A stretch of 35,723 nucleotides of DNA from contig NZ_LKEG01000011.1 in assembly GCF_001645105.1 (NCBI RefSeq), positions 1-35,723 of the forward strand, in the 5' to 3' direction. A program made the position numbers and the translations under genes. Under the pieces are notes generated by a model. It had not been told where the DNA came from. It worked only from the letters and a program-made list of their open reading frames with translations, and did not search any database. Shown here piece after piece: positions 15,512 to 24,308 of the stretch. This DNA is from Pseudomonas marginalis. GTDB lineage: Bacteria; Pseudomonadota; Gammaproteobacteria; Pseudomonadales; Pseudomonadaceae. The first letter of the stretch is position 1. Every line of letters starts with the position of its first letter.

Positions 15512-17053
15512 TCAATGGCCGACCAGGGATTTAATAAATTCATTGCAGGGTAATGGCTTCCCGAACAGGTAGCCCTGCAGGAAATCCACGCCCTGGGCCG
15601 CCAGGTATTCACACTGTTCAGCGGTTTCCACACCTTCGGCGACGATACCCAAGTCGAGCTTCCCGGACAGTTCTATGATGCTGTCAAGAATATGCCCTGA
15701 TAGTGCATCTGCGCCGATCATGGCGACAAAACTCTGGTCGATCTTCAAATAGTCCACATTGAAATTACGCAAGTAACCGAGGCTGGAATGCCCGGTGCCG
15801 AAGTCATCGATGGCAATCATCACGCCCAGTTGATGCAACGCATCGAACAAGCGACGGGTGATGTCGGTGGGTTCGATCAGCTCGCGTTCGGTCAACTCCA
15901 GCACCAGTGTCACCTGGCCTACAGGAAACGCGGCGAGGAACTCACGACAGTCATCCACCAGTGCCAAGTCCTGGCAGTGGCGTGCGGTGATGTTCACGCC
16001 GATATGGAATCCAGGGCGGAACCGCGCCGCGTGGGGCGCCAGTTGTGCAGCGGTCTGACGCAATAGCGCGCGAGTCATGGGGACGATCAGGCCCGAATGT
16101 TCGGCCAGGGGGATAAACAGGTCGGGGCGCACCAGGCCTTCTTTCGGGTGTTGCCAGCGCATCAATACTTCGCAACCGGCCCATTCACGGGTATCACCGC
16201 GTACGACCGGTTGGAAATACGGAATGAATTCATCGGCACCCAACGCCCGTTGCAGTTCATGGGTCGGCGCCGAAGAGCGCTTTTGCAGCCAATGGGCCAA
16301 CACGCCCGCCAGCACGCCAAAGAACACCACCAGGCTGAACAGTGCCGGGTATCGGGCCTGCATATACCGCCAAACTTCGCCGGCCGGCATGCCCGCGTCG
16401 ACACTGTAGTGAAACCGCTCGGACGCCAGGCGATGATGGGCCACGGCGAATACGGGCACCTGCGTGTCGTGCACCTTTCCATCCGCCCCCAGCCAATTCG
16501 GGCCAACCTGCAGCACCAGGTCGGCGTAACGGCTGATCAGGCGCAGCGCGTTGGTCAGGTGGTAACCATCAATCGAAGCAAATGCGGCCTTGTCGCCGTC
16601 GACCAGCCGGTAGACCAGCAGTGCCGTGTCCGGCGTCACCGGGTTGCCATTCATCAGCCATAAGCGGCCATCCACATAGTCATCCGGGTTGACCGGCGAC
16701 GCATAGGTGCCGCCGAACAGCGAACTGCAGTAGATATTTTTTTGCCAGGACAAAGTGGTCGCCCGCACGAACGGCCGGCGCGTGACCTGTTCGCGCAGCG
16801 CCAACTGCGCACCGTCATCACAGGGTCGTCCCGCCAATGGCAGCAAGGCCTGGGCGGCGAGGGCGGTGTTGTCGAGCATCAGGTCGAATTGGCGCACGGC
16901 TTCCTGCGCCGTCTGGGCGGTGCTTTGTTGCAGGGTGCGTTCGGCTTGCCAATGCAGAATGACCACCCCGAGTGCAATCGGCAGCAGCGCACTGAGCGCG
17001 GTAATCACGTTGCGAGTGGCGCGTTTTCGCGGGCCGTTGACGGTGAGGGGCAT
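15512..17053 (-). CDS. CSS-motif c-di-GMP phosphodiesterase (EAL domain)
   Basis: A 513-residue inner-membrane protein. An N-terminal transmembrane helix (about 15-35) is followed by a periplasmic CSS sensor domain with the diagnostic Cys-Ser-Ser (IYCSSLFG, Cys109), a second membrane helix (FSLVVFFGVLAGVLAHWL) and a cytoplasmic EAL domain that cleaves c-di-GMP. The EAL signature reads EVL, a common active variant; the other metal and substrate residues are visible in GVNITARH, ELTERE, DDFGTGHSS, LKIDQSF and AEGVET. The CSS domain in this family senses periplasmic redox through Dsb-controlled cysteines. The frame is open to a TTG at 17086; I prefer the ATG at 17053 (MPLTVNGPRKR). Confidence 0.9.
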   Translation of the reverse strand: MPLTVNGPRKRATRNVITALSALLPIALGVVILHWQAERTLQQSTAQTAQEAVRQFDLMLDNTALAAQALLPLAGRPCDDGAQLALREQVTRRPFVRATTLSWQKNIYCSSLFGGTYASPVNPDDYVDGRLWLMNGNPVTPDTALLVYRLVDGDKAAFASIDGYHLTNALRLISRYADLVLQVGPNWLGADGKVHDTQVPVFAVAHHRLASERFHYSVDAGMPAGEVWRYMQARYPALFSLVVFFGVLAGVLAHWLQKRSSAPTHELQRALGADEFIPYFQPVVRGDTREWAGCEVLMRWQHPKEGLVRPDLFIPLAEHSGLIVPMTRALLRQTAAQLAPHAARFRPGFHIGVNITARHCQDLALVDDCREFLAAFPVGQVTLVLELTERELIEPTDITRRLFDALHQLGVMIAIDDFGTGHSSLGYLRNFNVDYLKIDQSFVAMIGADALSGHILDSIIELSGKLDLGIVAEGVETAEQCEYLAAQGVDFLQGYLFGKPLPCNEFIKSLVGH

Positions 17054-17149
17054 GAAGTGAACGGCCTGTTGCAGGATCAGATTCAATTGATGATAGAGGT
17101 CCAGGCCAAAATAAGCTCGCGGTACCTAGCGTTTAGCCAGTAGCTGCCA

Positions 17150-18019
17150 CTACCACGCCAAAGCTTGGGCAATGCGAATGAAGGCGAGGGCCGCAGGGGA
17201 GGCGTGCCGCCGGTCCAGCACGGCCAGGCCAACCCGGCGCGGCACACGCGGTGACAGCGCGCGCTGCACATAGCGTTGATCGCGCCAAACCGGCAACGAT
17301 GACTGCGCCACCACGCTCACGGCATCGCCGCGACCCACGGTTTCCAGGGTGCTTAGCAACTGCGAGCAGCGAAAACGCACGTTAGGGGTCAGCCGCGCCT
17401 CGTTGAACAGCCGCAGCACCAATTCAGACGAGCCGGCCTCAGTCAGCGCGAAGGGGTCGTTGCACAATTCCTTGAGGCTGACCTGCTCGCGGTCCGCCAG
17501 CTTATGGTCGGCCGGCAGCAGCGCCACCATCTGGTCCTCGAACAGCGCGAAGGTGTCGAAACGTTCCTGTTCCAGCACCACAAAGCCGATATCAATCCGG
17601 CGTTCGTCGAGCCATTGCATGACTTGCCTGTCCGGCCCTTCGTCGACATGCACTTCGATGCCGGGATACTCCAGGCGAAACCGGTTGAGGATCTTCGGCA
17701 GCAGGTAGGTCGAGGACGTCGGTCCGAAGGAGCCGATGCGCAACGTCCCGCGTTTCATGCCCCGAGCGTCCGCGGCCTCTTGTTGCAGTGTATTGGCCAG
17801 CCCCAGCATCGCCCGGGCGCGTCCCAGCAACTGCGCGCCGATATCACTGAGTTCCACCTGGGCCTGGTGCCGCCTGAACAAGGCCACCCCCAGTTCCTCC
17901 TCCAGCCCCTTGATCGCATGGGACACCGCCGATTGGCTGATGCCCAGGCGGTGGGCGGCGCTGGTAAAACCTTGCAGCTCGGCCACCAGGGAAAATATTT
18001 CGAGTTGAGTCAGAGTCAT
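17150..18019 (-). CDS. LysR-family transcriptional regulator
   Basis: A 289-residue LysR regulator with the winged HTH at 1-60 (LTQLEIFSLVAELQGFTSAA, then SQSAVSHAIKGLEEELGVALF) and an effector-binding periplasmic-protein-like domain from about 88 (GTLRIGSFGPTSSTYLLPKI). The start codon lies within an inverted repeat shared with the divergent DMT transporter gene, which is the likely target. Ligand unknown; the target assignment is by position. Confidence 0.9.
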   Translation of the reverse strand: MTLTQLEIFSLVAELQGFTSAAHRLGISQSAVSHAIKGLEEELGVALFRRHQAQVELSDIGAQLLGRARAMLGLANTLQQEAADARGMKRGTLRIGSFGPTSSTYLLPKILNRFRLEYPGIEVHVDEGPDRQVMQWLDERRIDIGFVVLEQERFDTFALFEDQMVALLPADHKLADREQVSLKELCNDPFALTEAGSSELVLRLFNEARLTPNVRFRCSQLLSTLETVGRGDAVSVVAQSSLPVWRDQRYVQRALSPRVPRRVGLAVLDRRHASPAALAFIRIAQALAW

Positions 18020-18048
18020 GAGTGAAAGCTCATTTTACGATGACTCTG
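18011..18048. promoter_or_regulatory. nested inverted repeats between the LysR gene and the DMT transporter gene
   Basis: CAGAGTCAT (18011-18019) and ATGACTCTG (18040-18048) are perfect 9-base arms, and each contains the start codon assigned to its gene. Between them ATGAG (18018-18022) and CTCAT (18029-18033) form an inner dyad with T-N12-A geometry typical of LysR-type operators. LysR autoregulation with control of the transporter is the natural reading. Confidence 0.5.
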
Positions 18049-19020
18049 TATTACCAGAACAATGGGCTAACCCTCAAGCCATTAGAGCCACCGCCCGTGT
18101 ATTCAACCTCGGATCGCATCACTTACTTCAAGTTGGCCGCCGTCACCATGATCTGGGGCGGTACCTTCGTCGCCGGTCGCTACCTGAGTGAGGCGGTTGA
18201 CCCTCTGCTGGCGGCCAGCCTGCGCTTTTGCCTGGCCAGCCTGGCATTGTTGGTGTTCATGGGGGTCGCACGTATTCCCTTGGCGCGCCCAAACCCGCGG
18301 CAGGCCGCACAATTGCTGGTGCTGGGCTTTTTCGGCATCTTTTTCTACAACCTGTGTTTCTTCTACGGGTTGCAGTACACCAACGCGTCACGGGCCTCAT
18401 TGATCGTGGCCCTGAACCCAACGGTGATTGGCTTGGCGTCCTGGTGGTTATTCAAGGAGCGCCTAAACGGCATCAAGGTCATCGGCATTGCCTTATGCCT
18501 GGCGGGCGCCGCCGTGGTCATCATCAGCCGCAACCCGCAGTTGCTGGGCGAAGGGGCCGGCAACTGGCGGGGCGATCTGCTGATCTTTGGTTGCGTGGTG
18601 GGGTGGGGCATCTACTCGTTGTTTTCCCGCGAACTGAACCAGAGCCTCGGGCCGCTGCAGACGGTCACCTGGTCAATCCTGTTGGGCACCCTAATGCTCA
18701 CCGTGACCTCGCTGATCACGGGCCGTTTTAGTGTCGAGGCCATTGGCCAGCTGCATTTTTCGCAGGTCATGAGCCTGTTGTACCTGGGGGTGCTGGGGTC
18801 GGCGCTGGCCTATATCGGCTACTACGATGGCATCCGACGTATCGGCGCGACCCGCTCCGGGGTATTCATCGCGCTTAACCCACTCACGGCCGTGATCTTT
18901 GGCGCCTTGCTGCTGGGCGAACAGTTGACCGCGCCAATGCTGATCGGCGGTGCGGTGATCCTGCTGGGCATCTACCTGTGCAACAAACCCCTTGCGCAGG
19001 CCAAGGCAATGGGGATTTGA
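18040..19020 (+). CDS. DMT-superfamily (EamA) transporter
   Basis: A membrane protein with ten predicted hydrophobic segments and two EamA repeats: KLAAVTMIWGGTFVAGRYLS opens the first, WRGDLLIFGCVVGWGIYSLF the second. EamA carriers usually export amino acids or other small metabolites. The start is uncertain. GTG 18022, ATG 18040 and GTG 18097 are in frame. Starts at 18022 or 18040 leave almost no room for divergent promoters, and 18097 (307 aa) gives the usual EamA length; 18040 is kept as the first ATG and because it mirrors the LysR start. Divergent from, and probably controlled by, that regulator. Confidence 0.85.
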   Translation: MTLYYQNNGLTLKPLEPPPVYSTSDRITYFKLAAVTMIWGGTFVAGRYLSEAVDPLLAASLRFCLASLALLVFMGVARIPLARPNPRQAAQLLVLGFFGIFFYNLCFFYGLQYTNASRASLIVALNPTVIGLASWWLFKERLNGIKVIGIALCLAGAAVVIISRNPQLLGEGAGNWRGDLLIFGCVVGWGIYSLFSRELNQSLGPLQTVTWSILLGTLMLTVTSLITGRFSVEAIGQLHFSQVMSLLYLGVLGSALAYIGYYDGIRRIGATRSGVFIALNPLTAVIFGALLLGEQLTAPMLIGGAVILLGIYLCNKPLAQAKAMGI

Positions 19021-19125
19021 TAAGAGTACGGACAAACACTGTTACGCTGTGTAGAATCGATTTACGCATACAAGAATATGGACTTGCGCTCACGCAAGCC
19101 TAAGCCGTCAGAGACCGATGACACC

Positions 19126-19230
19126 ATGAAGCTACTCGGCTCCCCCCTCATCTTTGGTGACTTCCTCGCCCGCAGCGTGCGAGGCCTCTCCTGTGCGCCG
19201 CCTGTGCACCTCATCCTTGCTGGCAATTGA
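19126..19230 (+). CDS. possible 34-residue leader ORF upstream of hpd
   Basis: ATG at 19126 opens a short frame, [20 protein letters not shown] and on to LILAGN, ending 34 bases before the hpd ATG. No convincing Shine-Dalgarno precedes it. It could be a translated leader or chance. Just upstream, CTTGCG-CTCA-CGCAAG (19083-19098) forms a perfect hairpin without a T-run. Confidence 0.25.
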   Translation: MKLLGSPLIFGDFLARSVRGLSCAPPVHLILAGN

Positions 19231-19264
19231 ATCCGTCACTACAAGAATGATGAGGCGCCAAATC

Positions 19265-20341
19265 ATGGCAGATCTATACGAAAACCCAATGGGCCTGATG
19301 GGCTTTGAATTTATCGAATTCGCGTCGCCGACGCCGGGCACCCTGGAGCCGATCTTCGAGATCATGGGCTTCTCCAAGGTCGCGACCCACCGCTCCAAGA
19401 ATGTGCACCTGTACCGCCAGGGCGAGATCAACCTGATCCTTAACAACGAGCCCAACAGCATCGCCTCCTACTTTGCGGCCGAGCACGGCCCGTCGGTGTG
19501 CGGCATGGCCTTCCGCGTCAAGGATTCGCAAAAAGCCTACAACCGTGCCCTCGAGCTCGGCGCTCAGCCGATCCACATCGAAACCGGCCCGATGGAACTG
19601 AACCTGCCGGCGATCAAGGGCATCGGTGGTGCGCCGCTTTACCTGATCGACCGTTTCGGCGAAGGCAGCTCGATCTACGACATCGACTTCGTCTACCTCG
19701 AAGGCGTCGAGCGCAACCCGCAAGGCGCAGGCCTGAAGGTCATCGACCACCTGACCCACAACGTCTATCGCGGGCGCATGGCCTACTGGGCCAACTTCTA
19801 CGAGAAGCTGTTCAACTTCCGTGAAGCGCGCTATTTCGACATCAAGGGCGAGTACACCGGCCTGACCTCCAAGGCCATGAGTGCGCCGGACGGCATGATC
19901 CGCATCCCGCTGAACGAAGAGTCGTCCAAGGGCGCCGGGCAGATCGAAGAGTTCCTGATGCAGTTCAACGGTGAAGGTATCCAGCACGTGGCCTTCCTCT
20001 CTGACGACCTGGTCAAGACCTGGGACGCGTTGAAGAAGATCGGCATGCGCTTCATGACCGCACCGCCGGACACCTACTACGAAATGCTTGAAGGCCGCTT
20101 ACCGAACCACGGCGAGCCGGTGGATCAACTGCAAGCGCGCGGCATCCTGCTGGATGGCTCGTCCGTTGCGGGCGACAAGCGCCTGCTGTTGCAGATCTTC
20201 TCGGAAACCCTGATGGGCCCGGTGTTCTTCGAGTTCATCCAGCGCAAAGGCGACGATGGCTTTGGCGAAGGCAACTTCAAGGCGCTGTTCGAGTCCATCG
20301 AGCGCGACCAAGTGCGTCGCGGTGTATTGAGCACCGACTAA
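19265..20341 (+). CDS. hpd: 4-hydroxyphenylpyruvate dioxygenase
   Basis: A 358-residue non-haem Fe(II) dioxygenase that turns 4-hydroxyphenylpyruvate into homogentisate in tyrosine catabolism, also the entry to pyomelanin. Iron ligands by family pattern are His162 (VIDHLTHNV), His241 (IQHVAFLS) and Glu323 (FFEFIQRKG). Length equals that of the P. fluorescens enzyme. The frame is open upstream to 19154, but ATG 19265 has GAGG about 10 bases upstream and gives the family N-terminus [10 protein letters not shown]. No homogentisate genes are adjacent, so it is a stand-alone unit with its own terminator. Confidence 0.96.
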   Translation: MADLYENPMGLMGFEFIEFASPTPGTLEPIFEIMGFSKVATHRSKNVHLYRQGEINLILNNEPNSIASYFAAEHGPSVCGMAFRVKDSQKAYNRALELGAQPIHIETGPMELNLPAIKGIGGAPLYLIDRFGEGSSIYDIDFVYLEGVERNPQGAGLKVIDHLTHNVYRGRMAYWANFYEKLFNFREARYFDIKGEYTGLTSKAMSAPDGMIRIPLNEESSKGAGQIEEFLMQFNGEGIQHVAFLSDDLVKTWDALKKIGMRFMTAPPDTYYEMLEGRLPNHGEPVDQLQARGILLDGSSVAGDKRLLLQIFSETLMGPVFFEFIQRKGDDGFGEGNFKALFESIERDQVRRGVLSTD

Positions 20342-20349
20342 GCAAGTGT

Positions 20350-20389
20350 AAAAAAGCCCGGCCGAGAGAATGTCTCGGCCGGGCTTTTT
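20350..20389. terminator. bidirectional terminator between hpd and rarD
   Basis: AAAAAAGCCCGGCCGAGA and TCTCGGCCGGGCTTTTT pair over more than 15 bases around a GAATG loop. It serves hpd on the plus strand and rarD on the minus strand. Confidence 0.92.
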
Positions 20390-20401
20390 ATTGCCTGTGC
20401 A

Positions 20402-21283
20402 TCAGGCTTTGCGCTGGCGCACCAAATGCTTGAACCCTTCAAACACCAACACCATCACCGCCAGCCAGATCGGGATGTAGGTCAACCACTCGCCGCCCTT
20501 GATCCCTTCACCCAAGATCAGTGCGACGCCCAGCAACAGCACCGGCTCGACATAGCTGAGCAGCCCGAACAGGCTGAATGCCAGCAAACGGCTGGCAATG
20601 ATATAGCTCACCAGCGCCGACGCACTGATCAGGCCCAGCATAGGAATCAACGCATACAGCTTCGGGTGCGCATCCATCACCGCAAAGCCTTGCTCGCCGC
20701 TCTGCACAAACCACCAGGCCACCGGCAGCATGAGCGCCATATCCAACCAGAGGCCGCCCAGGTGGTCGGTCTTGAGGTATTTGCGCACGATGAAATAGAG
20801 CGGATAACCGATGATCACCACCAGTGTTGCCCAGGAGAAACCGCCGGCCTGGTACAGCTCGTTGAGCACGCCGAGGCCTGCAAAAAACACTGCGACCCGC
20901 TGCAAATACGACAGCTGCTCGCCCCAAACCAGGCGACCGGTCAGCACCATGGTCAGCGGTAACAGGAAGTACCCCACCGACACATCCAGGCTGCGCCCAT
21001 TCAGCGGCGCCCACATAAACAGCCACAGCTGCACGCCGAGCAACGCTGAAGACAGCAGCACACCCGCGATCAGACGGGGCTTGCCGGCTAACATCCGTAC
21101 CAGCTCCCACACCCGCCGCCATTCGCCGCTGACGATCATGAAGACCGTCATGCACGGCACGGTGAGCAGCATGCGCCAGCCGAAAATTTCCAGGCCGCTC
21201 AAGGGGGTGAGCAATGATGTGAAGTAATACATCACAGCGAATAACGCCGAGGCCGAGACCGATAACACAACACCTTTAGACAC
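20402..21283 (-). CDS. rarD: RarD-like EamA transporter, GTG start
   Basis: A 293-residue protein with ten hydrophobic segments and the RarD-type opening SKGVVLSVSASALFAVMYYF, followed by LEIFGWRMLLT and GYFLLPLTMVLTGRLVWGEQ. The substrate of RarD proteins is not established (chloramphenicol sensitivity was the original name). The longest frame begins at ATG 21304, but GAGG 5 bases before the GTG at 21281-21283, together with the family N-terminus, favours GTG. It converges on hpd with a shared terminator. Confidence 0.85.
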   Translation of the reverse strand: MSKGVVLSVSASALFAVMYYFTSLLTPLSGLEIFGWRMLLTVPCMTVFMIVSGEWRRVWELVRMLAGKPRLIAGVLLSSALLGVQLWLFMWAPLNGRSLDVSVGYFLLPLTMVLTGRLVWGEQLSYLQRVAVFFAGLGVLNELYQAGGFSWATLVVIIGYPLYFIVRKYLKTDHLGGLWLDMALMLPVAWWFVQSGEQGFAVMDAHPKLYALIPMLGLISASALVSYIIASRLLAFSLFGLLSYVEPVLLLGVALILGEGIKGGEWLTYIPIWLAVMVLVFEGFKHLVRQRKA

Positions 21284-21421
21284 ACTGTCCTCGCGAAAAA
21301 CCATGGGTACAAAAAAGAGGGGGATTGCAGGAGGGGATTATGGTGCTTTTAGCGTGAGAGGGTTGCGCTGTTTTGGGGCGTTTTTCAGGAAAATTTCTCG
21401 CCGTGGATTCGTTGGGATCCG

Positions 21422-21445
21422 CCCTGTGGCCTGTGGGCCACAGGG
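21422..21445. repeat. perfect hairpin downstream of the aldo/keto reductase gene
   Basis: CCCTGTGGCC-TGTG-GGCCACAGGG is a 10-base perfect stem with a 4-base loop, 11 bases past the aldo/keto reductase stop on the minus strand. There is no T-run, so it may stabilise the 3' end or assist Rho-dependent ending rather than act as an intrinsic terminator. Confidence 0.5.
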
Positions 21446-21455
21446 GGCTTGCAGA

Positions 21456-22466
21456 TTAACCGCGCGCCACGCGGCCCGAGACGAAGTGCTCCACATCGTT
21501 GAACCCGGGTGTGGAGGAATGCCCCGGCGTCACCAGCGAGTCGATGAACGCTTCATCCTGCGCCGTGATCTTCACGTCCAACGCCCCAAGGTAGGCGTCC
21601 CACTGCTCCTCGGTGCGCGGCCCGACAATCGCCGAACTGACCGCTGAACTGTTCAACACCCAAGCAATGGCAAACTCCACAATCCCCACGCCACGGCCTT
21701 GGGTGTACTGCTGGATCTGCTGGGCGATGCGCAGCGATTCCACGCGCCATTCGGTTTCCAGGATGCGTTTGTCCTGGCGCGCCGCACGGCTGCCGGCTTC
21801 GGGCGCTACATCCGGGGCGTATTTGCCGCTGAGCACGCCACGCGCCAATGGGCTGTAAGGCACTACACCCAAGCCGTAGGCGACTGCGGCGGTGATCTGC
21901 TCGACCTCAGCCTGACGGTTGACGATGTTGTACAGCGGCTGGCTGATCACCGGTTTGTCCACGCCCAGGCGCTCGGCCACGCGGATCACTTCGGCAATGC
22001 GCCAGCCGCGATAGTTGGACAGGCCCCAGTAGCGGATCTTGCCCTGGCGGATCAGGTCGCCGATTGCCGACACCGTCACCTCCAGTGGGGTCGCGTGGTC
22101 TTCACGGTGCAGGTAGTAGATGTCGAGGTAGTCAGTGTCGAGGCGGCTCAGGCTGGCTTCCAACGCATTGAAGATACGCTTGCGGCTCAGGCCGCTGCGG
22201 TTGGGCAACCCATCGGCGGGGCCGATGGCAACCTTGGACGCCACCACCCAATCCTCGCGGTGACGGGCGATCGCTTCGCCGACGATTTCCTCGGAGCGGC
22301 CGCCGGTGTAGACGTCCGCCGTGTCGATAAAGTTGATGCCCTGGTCCCAGGCCTTGTCGATGATGCGCAGCGAGTCCTCGGTGCTGGTCTGTTTGCCAAA
22401 CATCATGGTGCCCAGGGTCAAGGCACTGACCTTCAACCCGGACTGGCCCAATGTGCGGTAGATCAT
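21456..22466 (-). CDS. aldo/keto reductase
   Basis: A 336-residue TIM-barrel NADPH-dependent oxidoreductase. The catalytic set is recognisable: Asp and Tyr in FIDTADVYTGGRSE, Lys in VVASKV, and His in YLHRED. The C-terminal cofactor region has SSAIVGPRTEEQ. Start chosen at the ATG with GAGGAG 7 bases upstream (MIYRTLGQSGLKVSALTLGT); the frame is open 36 bases further. The LysR gene lies 79 bases upstream on the same strand, so the two may be cotranscribed. Substrate unknown. Confidence 0.92.
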   Translation of the reverse strand: MIYRTLGQSGLKVSALTLGTMMFGKQTSTEDSLRIIDKAWDQGINFIDTADVYTGGRSEEIVGEAIARHREDWVVASKVAIGPADGLPNRSGLSRKRIFNALEASLSRLDTDYLDIYYLHREDHATPLEVTVSAIGDLIRQGKIRYWGLSNYRGWRIAEVIRVAERLGVDKPVISQPLYNIVNRQAEVEQITAAVAYGLGVVPYSPLARGVLSGKYAPDVAPEAGSRAARQDKRILETEWRVESLRIAQQIQQYTQGRGVGIVEFAIAWVLNSSAVSSAIVGPRTEEQWDAYLGALDVKITAQDEAFIDSLVTPGHSSTPGFNDVEHFVSGRVARG

Positions 22467-22545
22467 GGATAGCTCCTCTTGGCCGAAACGTACGCCATGC
22501 AATACCAGACTCCAAGGCTCTGGGACAAGCCCCGCACGCGTTTCT

Positions 22546-23448
22546 TCACGCGCTCAGCAACGCCTGACAGCGCCCTTGTAAAAAGCGATGCAACACTTTC
22601 ACCCGTTCCGATACTTGCAGGCGGTGGGGGCACATCAGGTTGAACGGCGTCGGTTCGCCCTGCCAATCAGGCAGCAAGGGCACCAGCCGACCGGCCTGGA
22701 TGTCACGGGCAATATCCAGGTTGGCTTTGTAGGCGATGCCGTGGCCGGCCAGCGCCCAGCGCCGCACGATTTCGCCGTCATCGCTCAAGTAATCGCCCGT
22801 CACCTCAACCTCCTGCAGCGCCGTGCCCTGGCGAAAATACCACGTGCTGTTGGCCCGGCCCTGACGCATGTAGCGCAGTGCGTTGTGTTGCGCCAGATCG
22901 GAAGGTGTTCGGGGCGTGCCATGGCGCGCCAGGTAGTCCGGGCTGGCGCAGGGGATGCGGTGGTGCCCAGGCACCACCGGCAGTGCTACCAGGCTGGAGT
23001 CCCTGGGCACACCAAAGCGCAGGGCAATGTCGACGGTGTCGCGGAACAGGTCGGCATTGCTGTCGTTGAGCAGCAATTGCAGACGGATGTTGGGGTGTTC
23101 GAGCTTGAACTCGTCCAGCCAGCCCAGCAGCACATTGCGCCCGAAATCCGAAGGCGCCGCCAGTTGCAGTAAACCACTGAGACTCTGGCCCTGCTGTTTG
23201 ATCGCCTGTTCGCCTTCCGAGAGCGCCTCCAGCGCTACCCGCACGCTTTCGAGGTAGCGCCGACCTTCCTCGGTGAGGCGCATGCTGCGCGTGGAGCGCG
23301 CCAACAGGCGGATGCCCAGGCGCGTTTCCAGGCGTTTGAGGGCGATGCTGGCGGCGGCCGGGGTCAAGCCAAGCCCGCGCGCGGCGGCGGACAAGCTGCC
23401 GGTGTCGGCGGTGCGCACGAAGACTTCAAGGTCGAGGGTTGAGCTCAT
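22546..23448 (-). CDS. LysR-family transcriptional regulator
   Basis: A 300-residue LysR regulator with HTH at 3-62 (DLEVFVRTADTGSLSAAARG, then AASIALKRLETRLGIRLLAR) and an effector domain of the CrgA-like class (LLQLAAPSDFGRNVLLGWLD). It diverges from an SDR gene across 101 bases carrying long inverted repeats and precedes an aldo/keto reductase on its own strand. Both enzymes are likely targets; the inducer is unknown. Confidence 0.9.
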   Translation of the reverse strand: MSSTLDLEVFVRTADTGSLSAAARGLGLTPAAASIALKRLETRLGIRLLARSTRSMRLTEEGRRYLESVRVALEALSEGEQAIKQQGQSLSGLLQLAAPSDFGRNVLLGWLDEFKLEHPNIRLQLLLNDSNADLFRDTVDIALRFGVPRDSSLVALPVVPGHHRIPCASPDYLARHGTPRTPSDLAQHNALRYMRQGRANSTWYFRQGTALQEVEVTGDYLSDDGEIVRRWALAGHGIAYKANLDIARDIQAGRLVPLLPDWQGEPTPFNLMCPHRLQVSERVKVLHRFLQGRCQALLSA

Positions 23449-23452
23449 TTGT

Positions 23453-23492
23453 AAAAATCCTTTAAAGATCTTGTCGTTTTACCGGGATTTTT
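23453..23492. promoter_or_regulatory. inverted repeats in the LysR/SDR divergent promoter
   Basis: AAAAATCC (23453-23460) and GGATTTTT (23485-23492) are perfect 8-base arms 24 bases apart, with a second inverted pair GTAAAA (23451-23456) and TTTTAC (23477-23482) overlapping. The AT-rich region between two divergent genes is where a LysR operator is expected. Confidence 0.4.
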
Positions 23493-23549
23493 CGCTGATT
23501 GCCAAGCTGGGAAGATGAACGCTCATTTTTTCAAGCAGGAATTTTCCCC

Positions 23550-24254
23550 ATGACTTCTTCCCTCAACGGCAAAACCGTCATCGTGATCGGCGGCAGCAGC
23601 GGCATCGGCGCCGCCGTGGCCCAGGCCGCCGCTGCGCGGGGTGCACACGTGGTATTGGCCGGGCGGCGCTTGGTCTCCGGCAACGAAAACGGCCTGCGCA
23701 GCGAACCGGTGGACGTCACCGATGCAGCCTCCCTGCAACGCCTGTTCGAGACCGTGGGGCGTTTTGACCACCTGGTCTACACCTCGGGGCCGACGGTACG
23801 CGCCAAGACCTTGCTTGAGACCGACCTGGCCGAAGCCCAGGAAAATTTCAACGTAAAGCTCTGGGGCTCGCTGCGAGCGATTCAACTGGCACTGCCTTTT
23901 CTTGACGAACACGGCAGCATCAGCCTGACCTCGGGGCAACTGGGACGTAAATTGGCGCCGGGCCAGTTCATCAAGACCGGCATTAACGCCGCGACCGAAG
24001 CACTGGGCAAGCAATTGGCCAAGGAGTTGGCACCGCGCCGGGTCAACGTGATCAGTCCAGGCGTGATTGACACACCGGCTTATGCGGGGTTGGCTGAAGA
24101 ACAGCGCCTGGCGATGTTTGCCAAGGCCGGCGGTGCGTTGCCGGTCGGGCGCGTGGGGCAGGCGGAGGAGGTCGCGGCGGGGTATGTGCTGGCCATGGAG
24201 AATGGCTTCATGACCGGCGCCGTGATCGACATCGACGGCGGCGGCCTGTTGTAA
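23550..24254 (+). CDS. atypical SDR-family protein lacking the YxxxK active site
   Basis: A 234-residue Rossmann-fold protein with the cofactor motif GGSSGIG (14-20), an Asn at the catalytic position (Asn101, NVKLWG), Ser128 (LTSG) and the PGVIDTP loop. The classical Tyr-xxx-Lys is missing. Where it should lie the protein reads GQFIKTGINAATEAL (about 138-152), with no tyrosine between 129 and 150 and Asn146 at the lysine position; the DNA codons confirm this. Related atypical SDRs exist, so this is a subfamily trait rather than a mutation. It may use other residues or act as a binding protein. Start at ATG 23550. Divergent from a LysR gene. Confidence 0.85.
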   Translation: MTSSLNGKTVIVIGGSSGIGAAVAQAAAARGAHVVLAGRRLVSGNENGLRSEPVDVTDAASLQRLFETVGRFDHLVYTSGPTVRAKTLLETDLAEAQENFNVKLWGSLRAIQLALPFLDEHGSISLTSGQLGRKLAPGQFIKTGINAATEALGKQLAKELAPRRVNVISPGVIDTPAYAGLAEEQRLAMFAKAGGALPVGRVGQAEEVAAGYVLAMENGFMTGAVIDIDGGGLL

Positions 24255-24308
24255 ACACCGAACAAACAATGCGGGGGGCGGCCACACCACTCCCCACATG
24301 TGACTGCG

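Noticed and set aside
24255..24308. Terminator between the SDR and MFS genes
   Set aside because: Only a weak, imperfect GC pairing and no T-run.
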